A stretch of DNA of 64,000 bases, taken from NCBI RefSeq assembly GCF_024763615.1, contig NC_077222.1, positions 40,486,001 to 40,550,000 on the forward strand. The letters run 5' to 3'. The stretch comes from Phlebotomus papatasi (Eukaryota > Arthropoda > Insecta > Diptera > Psychodidae). Under the pieces are notes generated by a model, which saw only the letters and a program-made list of their open reading frames with translations, had not been told where the DNA came from and ran no database searches. Both the position numbers and the translations under genes were made by a program. Shown piece after piece: positions 1 through 10,390 of the stretch. Each line of letters begins with the position of its first letter. Position 1 is the stretch's first letter.

Positions 1-919
1 TTATAGGGGTTTTAACTACCAAGTTCGTTAAATCTTTAGATTTTAGTCAGTTAAAGGACTACCTCTTTTACATCAATTTCTTATCGAATGGTGGTCTTAA
101 AGATAATATTTTCATATTAGTTTATGAAAACTAATATGAAAATTTTAGTTCATATGAAGATTCATATTTTTATTAGGTAAGACATAAAGTTTATTGCTTT
201 ATGACTTACCAAGTTTTAAAACAGCCTAGCAGTCTTTCTTGAATAATTCGTAAAGAAGTCATTGATCAGAAATCAATGATTCCTGTATTAGAACATTTTT
301 GAGTAACTAATTCCTTGAAAAATTAAATTATGTTTTAATTGATCTTTAACCCAGGTGTAATGCCGTAGACACTTATGACTTAAGCCGAGAGATGGATTTG
401 TCAGAAACTTATGAAAATGCAAATTTATCACTATTTTGATTATAATTAGGGTAAGCCGTCTCTCGGCTTAAGTTGTATGTGTGTTTAAGGCATGGTTCAG
501 TATAGTCGAATTCAATGGAATTAGAAACAAATCACTATGTTTGTACATTAAGTATCAAGTCCTATACTAAACCAATCTCATCTAGCTTGAAAGTCTTAAA
601 GTGATCAACTCTGACCATGTGCGAGATGTAAGCGACATTTCATCCCACCAAATCTCTCACCCACTGAGCCCTCATTACCATTAGTTATAATTTCCTAATT
701 GATATTGCGACCCTATCCACTGTGTGCGCCTCCGAATGTGTCTGGGTTTGGTAAGACAATGTCGTTGCAGACTCCAGTCAAAAGTCACATTCGCACAGTC
801 TCCACGTGTACTTGCGACATATGGATACTGTGAAGGATACCCTGATATTTGGGGGGTAGTCCTAGGGGCGCGAAAGAACATGACATGACCTCCCTAATTA
901 GTTTTCCCGCCACATGCAG
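1..919 (+). other. hth: 3' part of the last coding intron of hth (presumed)
   Basis: No reading frame here continues the exon that starts at 920, and the stretch ends in a plausible acceptor (a CAG ending at 919), so I read it as intron. The first ~590 bases are AT-rich and hold one small inverted-repeat element (360-493). From ~590 to 900 the composition is balanced with no repeats, and could contain intronic regulatory sequence. The upstream hth exons (MEIS N-terminal domain, TALE homeodomain) lie outside the window. Confidence 0.6.
360..493. mobile_element. 134-bp MITE, GCCGAGAG family, copy 1
   Basis: The ends are inverted copies of each other. The left end runs from ATGCC through GACTTAAGCCGAGAGA, and the right end from TCTCTCGGCTTAAG to GGCAT. 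A longer, more diverged relative lies at 52988-53223 with the same ACTTA..GACTTAA..CCGAGAG arm order. It is too small to encode anything. The target-site duplication is not clear. It sits in the presumed hth intron. Confidence 0.65.
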
Positions 920-1062
920 GTCCATCGGCGGCATACGGACCCGAAGCCATGGGCTGGATGGATGGTCAGGCACAGATGATGCATCGTCCGCCTGGGGATC
1001 CAGCCTTCCACCAAGGCTACGCGCACTACCCACCTGCCGAGTACTATGGCCATCACTTGTAA
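920..1062 (+). CDS. hth: Homothorax (Meis-family TALE homeodomain protein), C-terminal coding exon
   Basis: This is the last coding exon of a Meis/Homothorax transcription factor, the TALE partner of Extradenticle and Hox proteins that also brings Extradenticle into the nucleus. The exon starts after an acceptor CAG ending at 919. Its first two bases complete a Gly codon, so the preceding intron is phase 1. It encodes 47 complete residues: a GPSAAYGPEAMG stretch, then GWMDGQ, then MHRPPGDPAFHQ, ending YPPAEYYGHHL before TAA at 1060-1062. The (Y..P(E/D)..MG..MDGQ) pattern matches the conserved C-terminal tail of Meis/Hth proteins from my memory of the family. The MEIS domain and homeodomain are on exons upstream of the window. 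The ATG at 949 is internal and not a start. A 75-aa reading frame over the same bases in another phase is spurious. The gene identity rests on a short tail, so it is likely but not proven. Confidence 0.85.
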
Positions 1063-1084
1063 TGCGCACCACATAGTAAATCAG

Positions 1085-1159
1085 GTAAGATTGCTCTTAT
1101 ATGAGCAATTGGGTCGAAGGACCAAATGAAATTAATGTGAAAAGTTATTGTCATTTCAG
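1085..1159 (+). other. hth: 75-bp intron in the hth 3'UTR
   Basis: A strong donor (CAG then GTAAGA at 1085) lies 22 bases after the stop codon. An acceptor (TTGTCATTTCAG, ending 1159) lies 75 bases on, with a possible branch point ATTAATG just before it. The size is typical of short insect introns. The junction lies less than 50 nt downstream of the stop, so by the usual rule splicing here would not trigger nonsense-mediated decay. Inferred from sequence only. Confidence 0.65.
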
Positions 1160-2530
1160 TGTGTCATCCAAGACTCTGCACATTAGTCAAGTTCTCAGTA
1201 ATCCCAGTGAGATGACCTTTGGCGGATAAGCCACGTTACCACCAAACCTTAAAGCCAGGAACGAATTCGTGGAAGGATCAAATCGGTGCAATCAATTTTA
1301 TTAAGTCGTTCACTCGACGCAGATCATCAAAATTCTTCTACGAAGCCACAAGAAAATTTTCGGAAAGTCTGCGTCGAGGCTAAACCCAAACATAACACCT
1401 TTAAAACAAAAAATTAAAATAAAACAGTAGAGATGAAACAACGACCTTCACATTTTGACTGGAGTGAAAGAAAGTGGGAGACATTTAAAAATCATTCTCC
1501 TCTAAAAATCGATCTTAAAATATAACTAAATGAAATAAATGGGTAAAAATGTGATTTATTTGTACAAAATGTAAAGTGTTAAGAGTGTCGTGTCATGTAC
1601 AAATCATAGTGAAAATGTGGTGGAGAGGCAGTGATAGAAACTGTGTTCCAACCGAAGACACTGGAGTAAGACATTGACGCTTCGAGTAATGAACTCAGAA
1701 GAACAAGTTTTAAGGAAAAAAAAAGCAAGAAAATATGGAAAAACTACAGTGATTAATTTTTTAAGTATAGAGAGAGAAAAAAAGAGATGAAATATAAATG
1801 ATAGTAAAAGAAAAAAAATACCTAGCAAAATTACTATAAATAAAACGATCACATGCAGCAACTGATAAAAACTATGAGAGAGTGGAATAAAAGAAAATGA
1901 TTTAGGATATAGCGAAAGAGCATTATAGGATATTAATATAAAAGTCGTATAAATATCAGTGGAGTGTTTTTCTAAAAATCAGTAAAAAAAAAACAAATGA
2001 AAAAATTAGCATTAATATATTTAAAAAAAGGAAATACAGTACTGTAAAAAAACAAGTATAAATTAAAAGAAAAAAAACAATGGTATATAAAAAATAGTGA
2101 ATCTTAAATGCTGGTCATTGAACGAGAGGATACTTTGACGATTTGGAAACGTAGATCAACGCCCACAATCAGCAGACCTTAGTGAATTTCTCCTAACAAA
2201 CCACCAAAAAAAAACAAAACAAAACAAGGATTTCCACTGATATTGGTGCGGTAACCAGAGGAAACATTAAAGGACAGTGAAGAAATCTACGCAACAAGAT
2301 GGATGTTAACTGCTAAAGAATGCAGTGGCAATACCGACTGACCGGATAATGTCATTACTTATAAATAGGAATTTCAAGATGAAAGAAGTAATATAAATAA
2401 TAATTGTAAGTTAAATAGTAATATTTGGAAAAAGTAATAAGGAGTATATTACATTTAAAAGAAAATGAGGAGAAAACAACTGTAATTATAAACTATCTTG
2501 CAAATAACGTAAACTATTATTATTGTGTAT

Positions 2531-2562
2531 ATTATTATTATTATTAATTATTATTATTATTA
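2531..2562. repeat. (ATT)n microsatellite
   Basis: ATT/TTA triplets run almost uninterrupted, with one AATTA break. It lies inside the presumed hth 3'UTR. Confidence 0.8.
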
Positions 2563-3445
2563 CAATCATTGAATAAAATTAAATTCTTTTTCCGTACTAT
2601 CCCAAAATTTTTAGATGCAAACTTGCAAAAAAAAACAACTCAAACCGAAATAGAGAGAAAAAGGAGATAAACTTCTGTACAAAACACATACTCACGTTTA
2701 TTTAAAAAAAATGAATAAAAACGAGCCATCAAACCAGTTAAAAAAGCAGAATTCTAGAATATTAAATACCTGAAAAAAAGAAATATATCAAACTAAAAGT
2801 ATTGATTATTTAAAGAAAAAAAAACTGAACAGTTTTAGAAAAAAATTAAATCATCATCAACAATAAAGAAAAATGATATTTAAAAATGAAAAATGAAGAA
2901 ATTAGAATTTATATAGTCTCTCCATTGAACTTTGGCTCCGTTTGTGTAATAAAATGATGTAAGCATTAAAATGAAGACGAAATTGACGAAGATGCAACAT
3001 TTTTAGGTAAAGAAAAAATGAAACAGAAATCCAGAAAACACTATACATGGCATAAAATTTAGCATTAGCACTCGTTGTCTAATATTCCCGGATGAAAATA
3101 AAAATGAAAGAGAATAATCTGCTGCCAATTGGAGATGGCAAAAGGGATCAAGATTTAAGAGGATGTCTTCAGGAAATGGTGCAGAAGAATATCATTAACA
3201 ATGAAACATAGACTTCAGTGAACTCCAACACAGGTTAAATTTTTTCTTTTACATATTTTTTTCAAAATTGTTTTTATATTTTCAAAAATGTCTGACAAAA
3301 GAAAAGAATATTGGTTGTGACTTACTTTTCTGTATTTATTTTTCATTCTTCACATTTTTTTTAGATTTTTGATTTTTTTCAGTAAAATAAAAATAAATAA
3401 CTGAGAGAGATAATGGAAGGTAAAAAAAATTATATTCAACTCGAT

Positions 3446-3453
3446 ATACGTAA
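3446..3453 (+). promoter_or_regulatory. 8-mer seed match to miR-iab-8-5p
   Basis: ATACGTAA is complementary to bases 2-8 of Drosophila miR-iab-8-5p plus the A opposite base 1. The same 8-mer occurs near 45557 outside any gene, so this single site could be chance. Confidence 0.3.
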
Positions 3454-3976
3454 TTTTGAAGGACGATTAAAAGTTTTTAAAAAAAAATGAGGATAAATGA
3501 AAAATTAGAGCTTTTTGCTACATTAATGAAATAAAGAAAATACATTAAATAAATTACAATGGATTTCTATTTAAAAGAGATGGAAAAAATAATATATACA
3601 TATATTTTTGCTTTACATATTGAATTTTTTATTGAAAGATACTGAAACACGCAGCATGGAAGTGGAAGGAAGGGCTAACAATTGACCAAAAAAAAATAAT
3701 GTAAAACTTCCACTGAGTTTTCTTATCAGTTTCTTTTTCAAAAAAAAAAAAAAAATGGAAGAGACAAAATTGAAGAAAAAATCCCAAAATAAATCAAGTT
3801 CTACAGGGTGTTTGTAGTACTATACTGTATAAAAAAAAGAGAATTATAATAGTGAAGAAGGGTAAATAGATGGAATCACACAAATGGAAAAGAATATTGG
3901 GAGAAAGAACAATGTAAGAAACTCAAGAAAATGATAATAAGCAGCCTCTTATCGACACGCCTAATCATCCAACTCA

Positions 3977-3984
3977 GTATACGA
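3977..3984 (+). promoter_or_regulatory. 8-mer seed match to miR-iab-4-5p (site 1)
   Basis: GTATACGA is complementary to bases 2-8 of Drosophila miR-iab-4-5p, followed by the A opposite base 1. hth is an established target of the bithorax-complex miRNA locus in Drosophila. Confidence 0.45.
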
Positions 3985-4360
3985 TTAAAATATACTCACT
4001 TTTGCACCTGAAAGTGAATCAATAAATTGTGAAATGACCTTTTTGGATAATTTTTTATTCTAATTGCAGATTCTAATAGTTAATCTTGTATGGATTTATC
4101 AGCTGGCAGTACAGCTTAAACATTGTTGATACGAAAAACTATGGTAAATATTTCCCCAAAACGGAAATTCAAGTAAAAAAAAAAGCTCGTCCTTTCAGCG
4201 AATTTTATTTTCTTCGGAAAAACCCCCTGAAAAAAATTACCTTGAGTTCCACTTCCACATAATATTAATTCGGCAAAATTGAAAACGAAAAATATCCTTA
4301 AATTTGATATGACGTTTTGGCTGTCGTCAAAATGGTTTATCCATTATTCGCCTTAACCAT

Positions 4361-4368
4361 GTATACGA
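4361..4368 (+). promoter_or_regulatory. 8-mer seed match to miR-iab-4-5p (site 2)
   Basis: A second GTATACGA, 384 bases after site 1, in the same A-rich presumed 3'UTR. Confidence 0.45.
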
Positions 4369-4814
4369 AAGATGAAGAAGAAACTTGAGGAAAATAATTG
4401 AATAAATTAAGACAGGACCTTATTTAAAAATAAAATAAATATTTTAATGAAGAATAAATATACAAAAAATAAATATTAAAAAAAATATCGTTGAGTAAAG
4501 ATTATTCTTTTCATCCTGTTTTGCTTATTAGTCCAAATATTTAACTTTTCAAAAACAAATCCCATATTTTTGTTATTTGAAAATACTAAGAAAAAAACCG
4601 AGAAACCAGATATTTAAACGTGCTCAAATTTATTGACAAACCACCCCATTTTGCGATTGAAAATAAACAAAAGAAGATCAAGAGATTTCTTACAAAAAAA
4701 AAGCAAATAATCTTAGAAAAAATGTGAAAATGGGATAAAAAAAATAAATTGAAGAAATATTTTGAAACCATAACTGTGTAGGAGGAAGAAGAACATCATA
4801 CATAATTATTGTAT

Positions 4815-4820
4815 AATAAA
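4815..4820 (+). terminator. hth: Candidate hth poly(A) signal
   Basis: AATAAA is followed within ~50-70 bases by a T/GT-rich stretch (TTTCTGTATAG, then CTTTTTC), and the strand asymmetry fades right after it. AATAAA is common in this AT-rich DNA, so only the context favours this copy. Confidence 0.4.
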
Positions 4821-5329
4821 TACCTCTCTGTACATTTGCATTATTACACTTACACAACATTATTTCTGTATAGTCTTTTTCTTTTTATTTGGAAAACCAG
4901 AAGCATTAAATGCGCATCTTGTGTAAAAAAATTAAAATAACCTCTTGTGTTTTATTGGTTGGGTCCTTGGTGCTTTCGAAAAATTTTCTGCAGCGTTGGA
5001 ATTTTATGTACCGTTGTTGCGGTAGACTTTGCATCCCTGCTTTTCGTAAGCTTTTCTTTAATTCTAGCCTTTTAGGATGGTTTTCTTCGATCATATACAT
5101 TAGGATAAGATGAGGTAATTCGGAATCACGTCTATTTTGTGATTTTCAGATTTCCTCTGCTTATTTTCTTTGATTCTCTAATTCTCGAAGAGAAAAAGAA
5201 AACCATGAATAAGTACAAAACTTTACATTGGAGTGTACTTCTTCGTTGTTTTTTTTTGCCATCTAAAACTGTTGAAATCTCTAAAAGTACCAAATTAAAC
5301 ATGATTCCAAATTACCTTATCTTACTTTA

Positions 5330-5445
5330 TGTTCGTTCAATAAAGATCATCCTTAAGTGCTAAAATTAAAGAAAATCTTACGGAAAACGGAGTGCAACGT
5401 CACTGTTGGAGTGCAAAATCACCCGCATCTACAGTATTTCTTTAT
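5330..5445 (+). repeat. Dispersed repeat related to copies at 23.4 and 24.5 kb
   Basis: The stretch contains ATCCTTAAGTGCTAAAATTA.. and ends GTGCAAAATCACCCGCATC followed by TAC. The same order of motifs occurs at 23436-23582 (+) and, inverted, at 24474-24663. It is probably a partial copy of a small inverted-repeat element whose end is GTAGATGCGG. The left limit is unclear. Confidence 0.5.
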
Positions 5446-5532
5446 AATCCACAATTTACTCTTATTTTCTAAACATTTGTTTGACATTCCGCTAGTGTGA
5501 GCAAGACCTACCTCTATTCTTCTCGCTTACAT

Positions 5533-5540
5533 GTATACGA
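5533..5540 (+). promoter_or_regulatory. 8-mer seed match to miR-iab-4-5p (site 3)
   Basis: A third GTATACGA on the + strand. It lies past the first candidate poly(A) signal but only 23 bases before another AATAAA (5563-5568), so it would be in the 3'UTR only if a longer isoform is made. Confidence 0.35.
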
Positions 5541-5569
5541 AGTTTCAAGTATTTATTTATAAAATAAAA

Positions 5570-7268
5570 ATAATTATGTGTTTTCTATTATTTCGATCAT
5601 ATAATTCTTTATGGATCCAATTTTAAAAGTGAAATCAAAAACTTGGACTAACAGTGCATTTTGTTTTCATATAATACGAATATATCATTTTAAAAGACTA
5701 ATAAGGTAAGTACTGAAATCAAGTATCTATGTGTAACATAGTAATATAATAATTGTCTAAAAAATGCAAACATCTTTAGCTAATGACATTCTGGAAGAAT
5801 TAATGTTAACTACAAGGAGCTATTATATTTGCAATTCGTTATTACAACTTTAAAATTCATTTAATTTATCTTCAAAACATTTTGTATTGAGTTCATCAGA
5901 TTTTCAAGATAATTAAAAAAAATACAATTTTTTGACTGAGTTCAATAAATTGTTCAGTTCAAATTTTTTCCAATTTTAAATTGTTAAAATTGAAACGAAA
6001 TCGGTTTATCGGAAGTCGAGATAATTTAGGTTATGAATATTACATAAAAAATGGTTGTTTAATAGTAATTCCACTGGCATTAGTCTCACGAAGTTTAAAT
6101 GCTATAAGGTAAAGGAAGTATGTTTCGGCCAGTTAAGAAAAATGCTCCATAATTTGCTTAAAATAAAGGCTCTAAAGCAATTTTTGGCATTTTTAAATGT
6201 GCCAATTGGAACTCTAATATTCCATTTATCTATATCTCTACATTTGATTTCTTAATTTTTATAGAAATTAGTAAAAAAAAATGGTAAAATTGCAACCATC
6301 ATGCACCGTGCGTATTGCATCGGCCATATAAGTTCAGATGAAGAAGATATCAGCCGAGAGTCGAGCAGGTATCGGCGAATCAATAAGAGTAATTGAGTAG
6401 TATTTTTTGATTCAGACAGATGCGTAAATCATTTCCTTATTTTGTGTCACTAAAATTCTAGTATAAAATCATAAGAATTTGAGAAATGGCTGATTTTTTA
6501 TTAAGACATCGATACAGTGATTCAATAAATTATTAGATGAATAATTATATTTTCTTATAAATTCGACGAAAAACTTAATTCAGAAGATTAAATATAAACA
6601 AACGTAATATATTTTGCATCAGATAATTGGTAAAACACACTAAATCATTTTTAAATATTCATTTTATCTTGGTGGTCGATATCGTCTGCAAGCTAGCCGA
6701 TAAAAGATGCATGGACGATATATACTTCTTTTACCTTAACAAGTTATACTACTATGTGAGATATTTTATTTGCTCCCTGTGTCAACAAATTCGGTCAAAT
6801 GGAACCGGAGATATGACATTTCGAATTTAATAAACTTTGACCCCTGATATTTGATAAAGAACAAACGATCAGTAAAAAAATCAAAATGGGCAGTAAAAAA
6901 TTAAAAATAAGCAGTTAAATATCTAATTATGGTCAGTAAACATCTTAAATCTTTAGAAAAATAAGTCTAATTTATATATTTAACATTTAAAATTGTTGCA
7001 GATAGAATGAAAAGGACTTTATTTTCCCTTTGGCAAAATTGGGACGATAATATCACTGGTTTATTTTGTTTTTGTTACTGGTCAATTTTAACTTTTTACT
7101 GCTCATTTATACAGTATCCTCATATTTCTGTTTCTTGAAACAACAGGAAAATCACACTAATTTTTTTTAACTATCTCGGCCTAGGCTACAACACAGCAAA
7201 ATTTGATCGAATTGAATTGAATAATAGAAAGTTTAAGAAAAATAAGTTTAAATAAGTGAGTTAGTAAA
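5570..7268. other. Intergenic AT-rich DNA, no gene seen
   Basis: There are no convincing exons. The stretch consists mostly of A/T runs, with a short inverted-repeat element near 6868-7107. Confidence 0.6.
6868..7107. mobile_element. Inverted-repeat element with repeated CAGTAAAAA motif
   Basis: The left side has four spaced copies of a (G)NCAGTAAA-like motif (near 6868, 6890, 6913 and 6930). The right side ends TTACTGGTCAATTTTAAC..TTTTTACTGCTCAT, their inverse complement. It is a small, diverged foldback element. The boundaries are approximate. Confidence 0.4.
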
Positions 7269-7270
7269 TA

Positions 7271-7624
7271 GGGTAAGTGCACCAAATTCCGGCCGACTTG
7301 CAATTCCGGTCGGCTTGCAATTTCAGCCACTTTTTTAGTTCCTCGAATTTCCATGATTTTTTTTTAAATTTTTGCATATTCAAGAGATTCGGCAAGGCAC
7401 TATGAGAATCAAGGTGGTCTAAATAGGCCACCAAAGCTAAATCTACATTTTTATTCATTTTAAAATGTATTAAGAATGATTTTAGAGAAAATAAGGGCTA
7501 CAAGGTTCCAAGCAACACTCCTTAAGAAAGAATAAAAAAATCAATTTGTATTAAAAATATTACATTTAAAACTTGAGACTTTGGCACTTTCATGCAACTA
7601 TGCAGAAATTTAGCACACTTACCC
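7271..7624. mobile_element. 354-bp TA-flanked MITE, GGGTAAGTG family, copy 1
   Basis: It begins GGGTAAGTGCACCAAATTC and ends ..AAATTTAGCACACTTACCC, flanked by TA on both sides. Near the left end CCGGCCGACTTGCAATT is followed by a near repeat. A relative lies inverted at 24789-25213, and both share the segment around CTTTAAAATG / GAATAAAAATGTAGA. It has no coding capacity. Confidence 0.75.
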
Positions 7625-7626
7625 TA

Positions 7627-9525
7627 AATTTAACAAATAGCGACTATTTGAACTTTCATCTGAAAGCAATCATCATCATCACCATCATCATCATTTTCAA
7701 CCGCTTATCCCAAGTTATCATGGTTTTGGTCAAAACGTCAATTGGAACTAGAGATAGGGCAGCTAATTTTTGAACTTATAGCTCAGGTCTCAGATAAAGC
7801 TCAAACAAAAAGAACCGAACATATAGTATTTCAAGTTTTGTAAGATTTGAGCCCTTGAGCTTTTGGCCTCCCTAATCCAATTTATTATCACGAAATTAAA
7901 ATGAATAAGAATCTTACCTAGTACGAAATGATTTTTTTTTCAAATACAATTAGAATAACCTTCGTTGATTACTTCTTTAAAAAAAATGTTCTCTCAAAAA
8001 TATTTTCAGTGACAATTTCACAAACAGAAGTTATTTTCTTATTCAAACCTAAGAAAGTAATATAGAACGCCCAAGGATAGATTGATGAAGCAATTTTTGG
8101 AATGTTATTAAAAATTTAAGTGAATTACCATGGAGGGGGCACATCTATGGGAAAGTTGTTCGAATTTTCCCCAAAGCCATGGACACACCAGAGGCAGAAG
8201 CATCACATGAATGGGGATATTTTGATTAAATTAAGTGGATCTTTCCCATCAAATGGAATGAGAAGGACTGGAGAGCGCGTGGAAAATTAATCATTCCGGT
8301 GTTTTCTGCGAGTATCTCAAGAAAACTTCCTCGGTGGAGTTTTTGATGGAAATTGCTGTTCTTGATAATTAAATACTATAACCAATTTTTCTGGTGAGAT
8401 GAGAGGGAATTTCTCGTTGGAATTTGTGCGCAATTAAGAAAATTCTGCTCATGTTAAATGGAATGGAGAAACTTTCAATCAAACTGGGGATGGGGACTCA
8501 TGGCACACAAACTGTGTGGGAGAAAAATGTGTGGCTGTTGGGTGGTTGGAGGAATGACAAATGATTGTCTCTCTGCATACATAAGTCTATTCGAAATGAT
8601 CTTCCAGAGGAACAAACCCCTATCATTCGATGCGTGAAATCCATCGAGAATTCTTTTCCATCAACCACGATGTTTCCATTCACACGACATTTGGTGTGAA
8701 AATGCACAAAAATATTCCACTTTTCCCCAAACCAACTATCATTTTGGGGTTTGCAGGAGATGTCGAAGACTAACGACTAGGCGGATTCAGAAGTTGTGCA
8801 CAAGAGCCTTCCCCCAGATAAAAAATGAAGCAGTGAATGTCATTTCGCTACCCTAAGATTATTCATCGGTGTCTTTTCGAAACTATGCTAACACTATAGT
8901 GGAAAATTTTCTTCTAAAAAACCACCTTTCAACTGAAAAGGTGACAATAGAAGTGTCGATGGACAACAAAAGACTCCACAAAAATATATAGATTCGAAAG
9001 ATCCCAAAAACGATCTCAACAAAACAATCATAATGTCTTTCTATAAGAAATATATTCAGAGATGAATAAAGAGCTTACAAAACTACAATAAATGCACATT
9101 CTTTTTGGAGCAATTTTGATGAATCGTATATACTTAAAATGATTAAGTTTGTATTGGAAAAATGTTTAGAAATGATTTACTTTATTCAATTGGAACGAAA
9201 TCGTATTTGGGATTTAAAAACTTCACCAGCGAACACAAAATGGGTTAAATTGATTGACAATACGATCATATAAACCTTTCACCGTAAGAAAAGATGATTG
9301 AAAACTATTCTGAATATGGAATAACCAACCTGTACAACTCAAAAATTCTAAAAAAAAAAACAAATTTAATTTAATATAATTTTGGAAAAGTCTTGAAATT
9401 AAGAATTTTTAAGGAATAGAAAAAGCAAAGGATATATTTTGGGTAATTTTAAATGAAGCTAAGTCATATCTTATGATGTAATTTAGCTTCATAAATGATC
9501 TATCGAGCTAAATAATATCGCAGTA
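7627..9525. other. Intergenic; balanced island ~8100-9000
   Basis: 7627-8090 and 9000-9525 are AT-rich and featureless apart from the ATC repeat. 8100-9000 is more balanced and repeat-free, without a convincing reading frame on either strand. It is a candidate conserved non-coding block, which is inference. Confidence 0.4.
7671..7694. repeat. (ATC)n microsatellite
   Basis: Eight ATC-type triplets with one ACC interruption. Confidence 0.8.
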
Positions 9526-10388
9526 GGGCAAATTAAGCTAATTCAAAACCTACTCTAAATGGAAATTTTTCGTTACTCCAAATAGAAACGTCATTGTTTT
9601 CATGATAAATATAGTACTAAATTGTTATATTTATATATTTTCTATACCACAGTTTCATTATTTAGTAAATTTTGCCCCAAATAAAGCGAAAATCCATTCA
9701 TAATAACAAATTTTAATTTGTTAATTTCTCAGAAAAATTAAAAGTGTACCTTTTCACCATCGAATTTTTCATCGATCGACCATGTTTTCCAATGAAAAAC
9801 ACAATGAGGTGGCTGTTGTTTATTCGTTTTGTTTAACATTTATGTCATATTTCCGGCTAAGTTTAGTTAAATTTAATGATAATCCTTAGTTTTAACGGTA
9901 CGTGAAGTTTTGAAATGAAATAATTACCTATTTCTTGAACAAAAAGGGTTTTTCTGAAGTGTCTGCAAATGCTTCAATAGGAAACCTCGGAAATATGATT
10001 TTTTGGTGAGATTTTCTTATTGGTTTAGATGGGAAAGGTGAAAAGACCAGAAATAAGAACAAATCCTGCACTCAAGAGCAAATTAACAAGGTTTTGGATG
10101 CCTTTCGTAGCGGTTTCAGTTACACTGTTTGTCTCCAATTAGAAACTTTCCCTTGTCTCCATTTGGATTAATATGTTTCCAATTGAAGCATTTTACGCTT
10201 GCGTATTTTTTTTGTATTTAAAAAATTTTCAAATTATATCTAAAGAATTTTCACTAAACAGTAACATTCTAGAAGAGTCAAGGAGCAAATTTATGTAATT
10301 CTCTTCAGAAAAAATATGAACGTAGTGTGTTGAATCTTCTGTCAAAGTTAAAGCGTTTGGAAATGGTTTTGAATTAGGACATTTACCC
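9526..10388. mobile_element. 863-bp TA-flanked pogo-like element, long copy
   Basis: The left end is GGGCAAATTAAGCTAATTC and the right end ..GAATTAGGACATTTACCC, both flanked by TA. The two outer parts match the 331-bp element at 31233-31563 in inverted orientation. The ~530 bases from about 9719 to 10248 are missing there. That interior contains a broken piece of pogo-type transposase (10031-10126), so the short copy is an internal-deletion derivative of this longer one. Confidence 0.75.
10031..10126 (+). pseudogene. Pogo/Tigger-like transposase N-terminal fragment
   Basis: Read in this frame the DNA gives a basic stretch, then TQEQINKVLDAFRSGFS. This resembles the first helices of the psq-type helix-turn-helix that opens pogo/Tigger transposases (pattern: basic residues, then T.E.(L/I)..(A/V)L.A.+.G.S). 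An ATG at 10029-10031 is one frame off, so a frameshift separates it from the fragment. The homology stops after this, and no CENP-B-type HTH or DDE catalytic domain follows. It is a non-functional remnant of the binding domain only. The call rests on motif memory over ~25 residues. Confidence 0.5.
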
Positions 10389-10390
10389 TA

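Larger units (their letters stand above)
1160..4860 (+). other. hth: Probable long 3'UTR of hth
   Basis: After the short intron the + strand is strikingly A-rich for about 3.5 kb, with many runs of A and few of T, apart from a T-rich patch near 3240-3380. The asymmetry is weaker beyond ~4860 and is what a long dipteran 3'UTR on this strand would look like. No reading frame of note lies on the + strand. Two 8-mer matches to the miR-iab-4-5p seed (3977, 4361) and a candidate poly(A) signal at 4815-4820 fit this reading. The true 3' end could be earlier, or extend to ~5590, where another AATAAA and a third seed match occur. Confidence 0.5.

Noticed and set aside
849..1076. 75-aa frame with its own ATG over the hth exon
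   Set aside because: It is the shadow of the hth frame in another phase and reads straight through the splice acceptor.
3446..3453. miR-iab-8-5p seed match as strong evidence of regulation
   Set aside because: Only one site, and the same 8-mer occurs near 45557 in non-genic DNA. It is kept as a low-confidence feature only.
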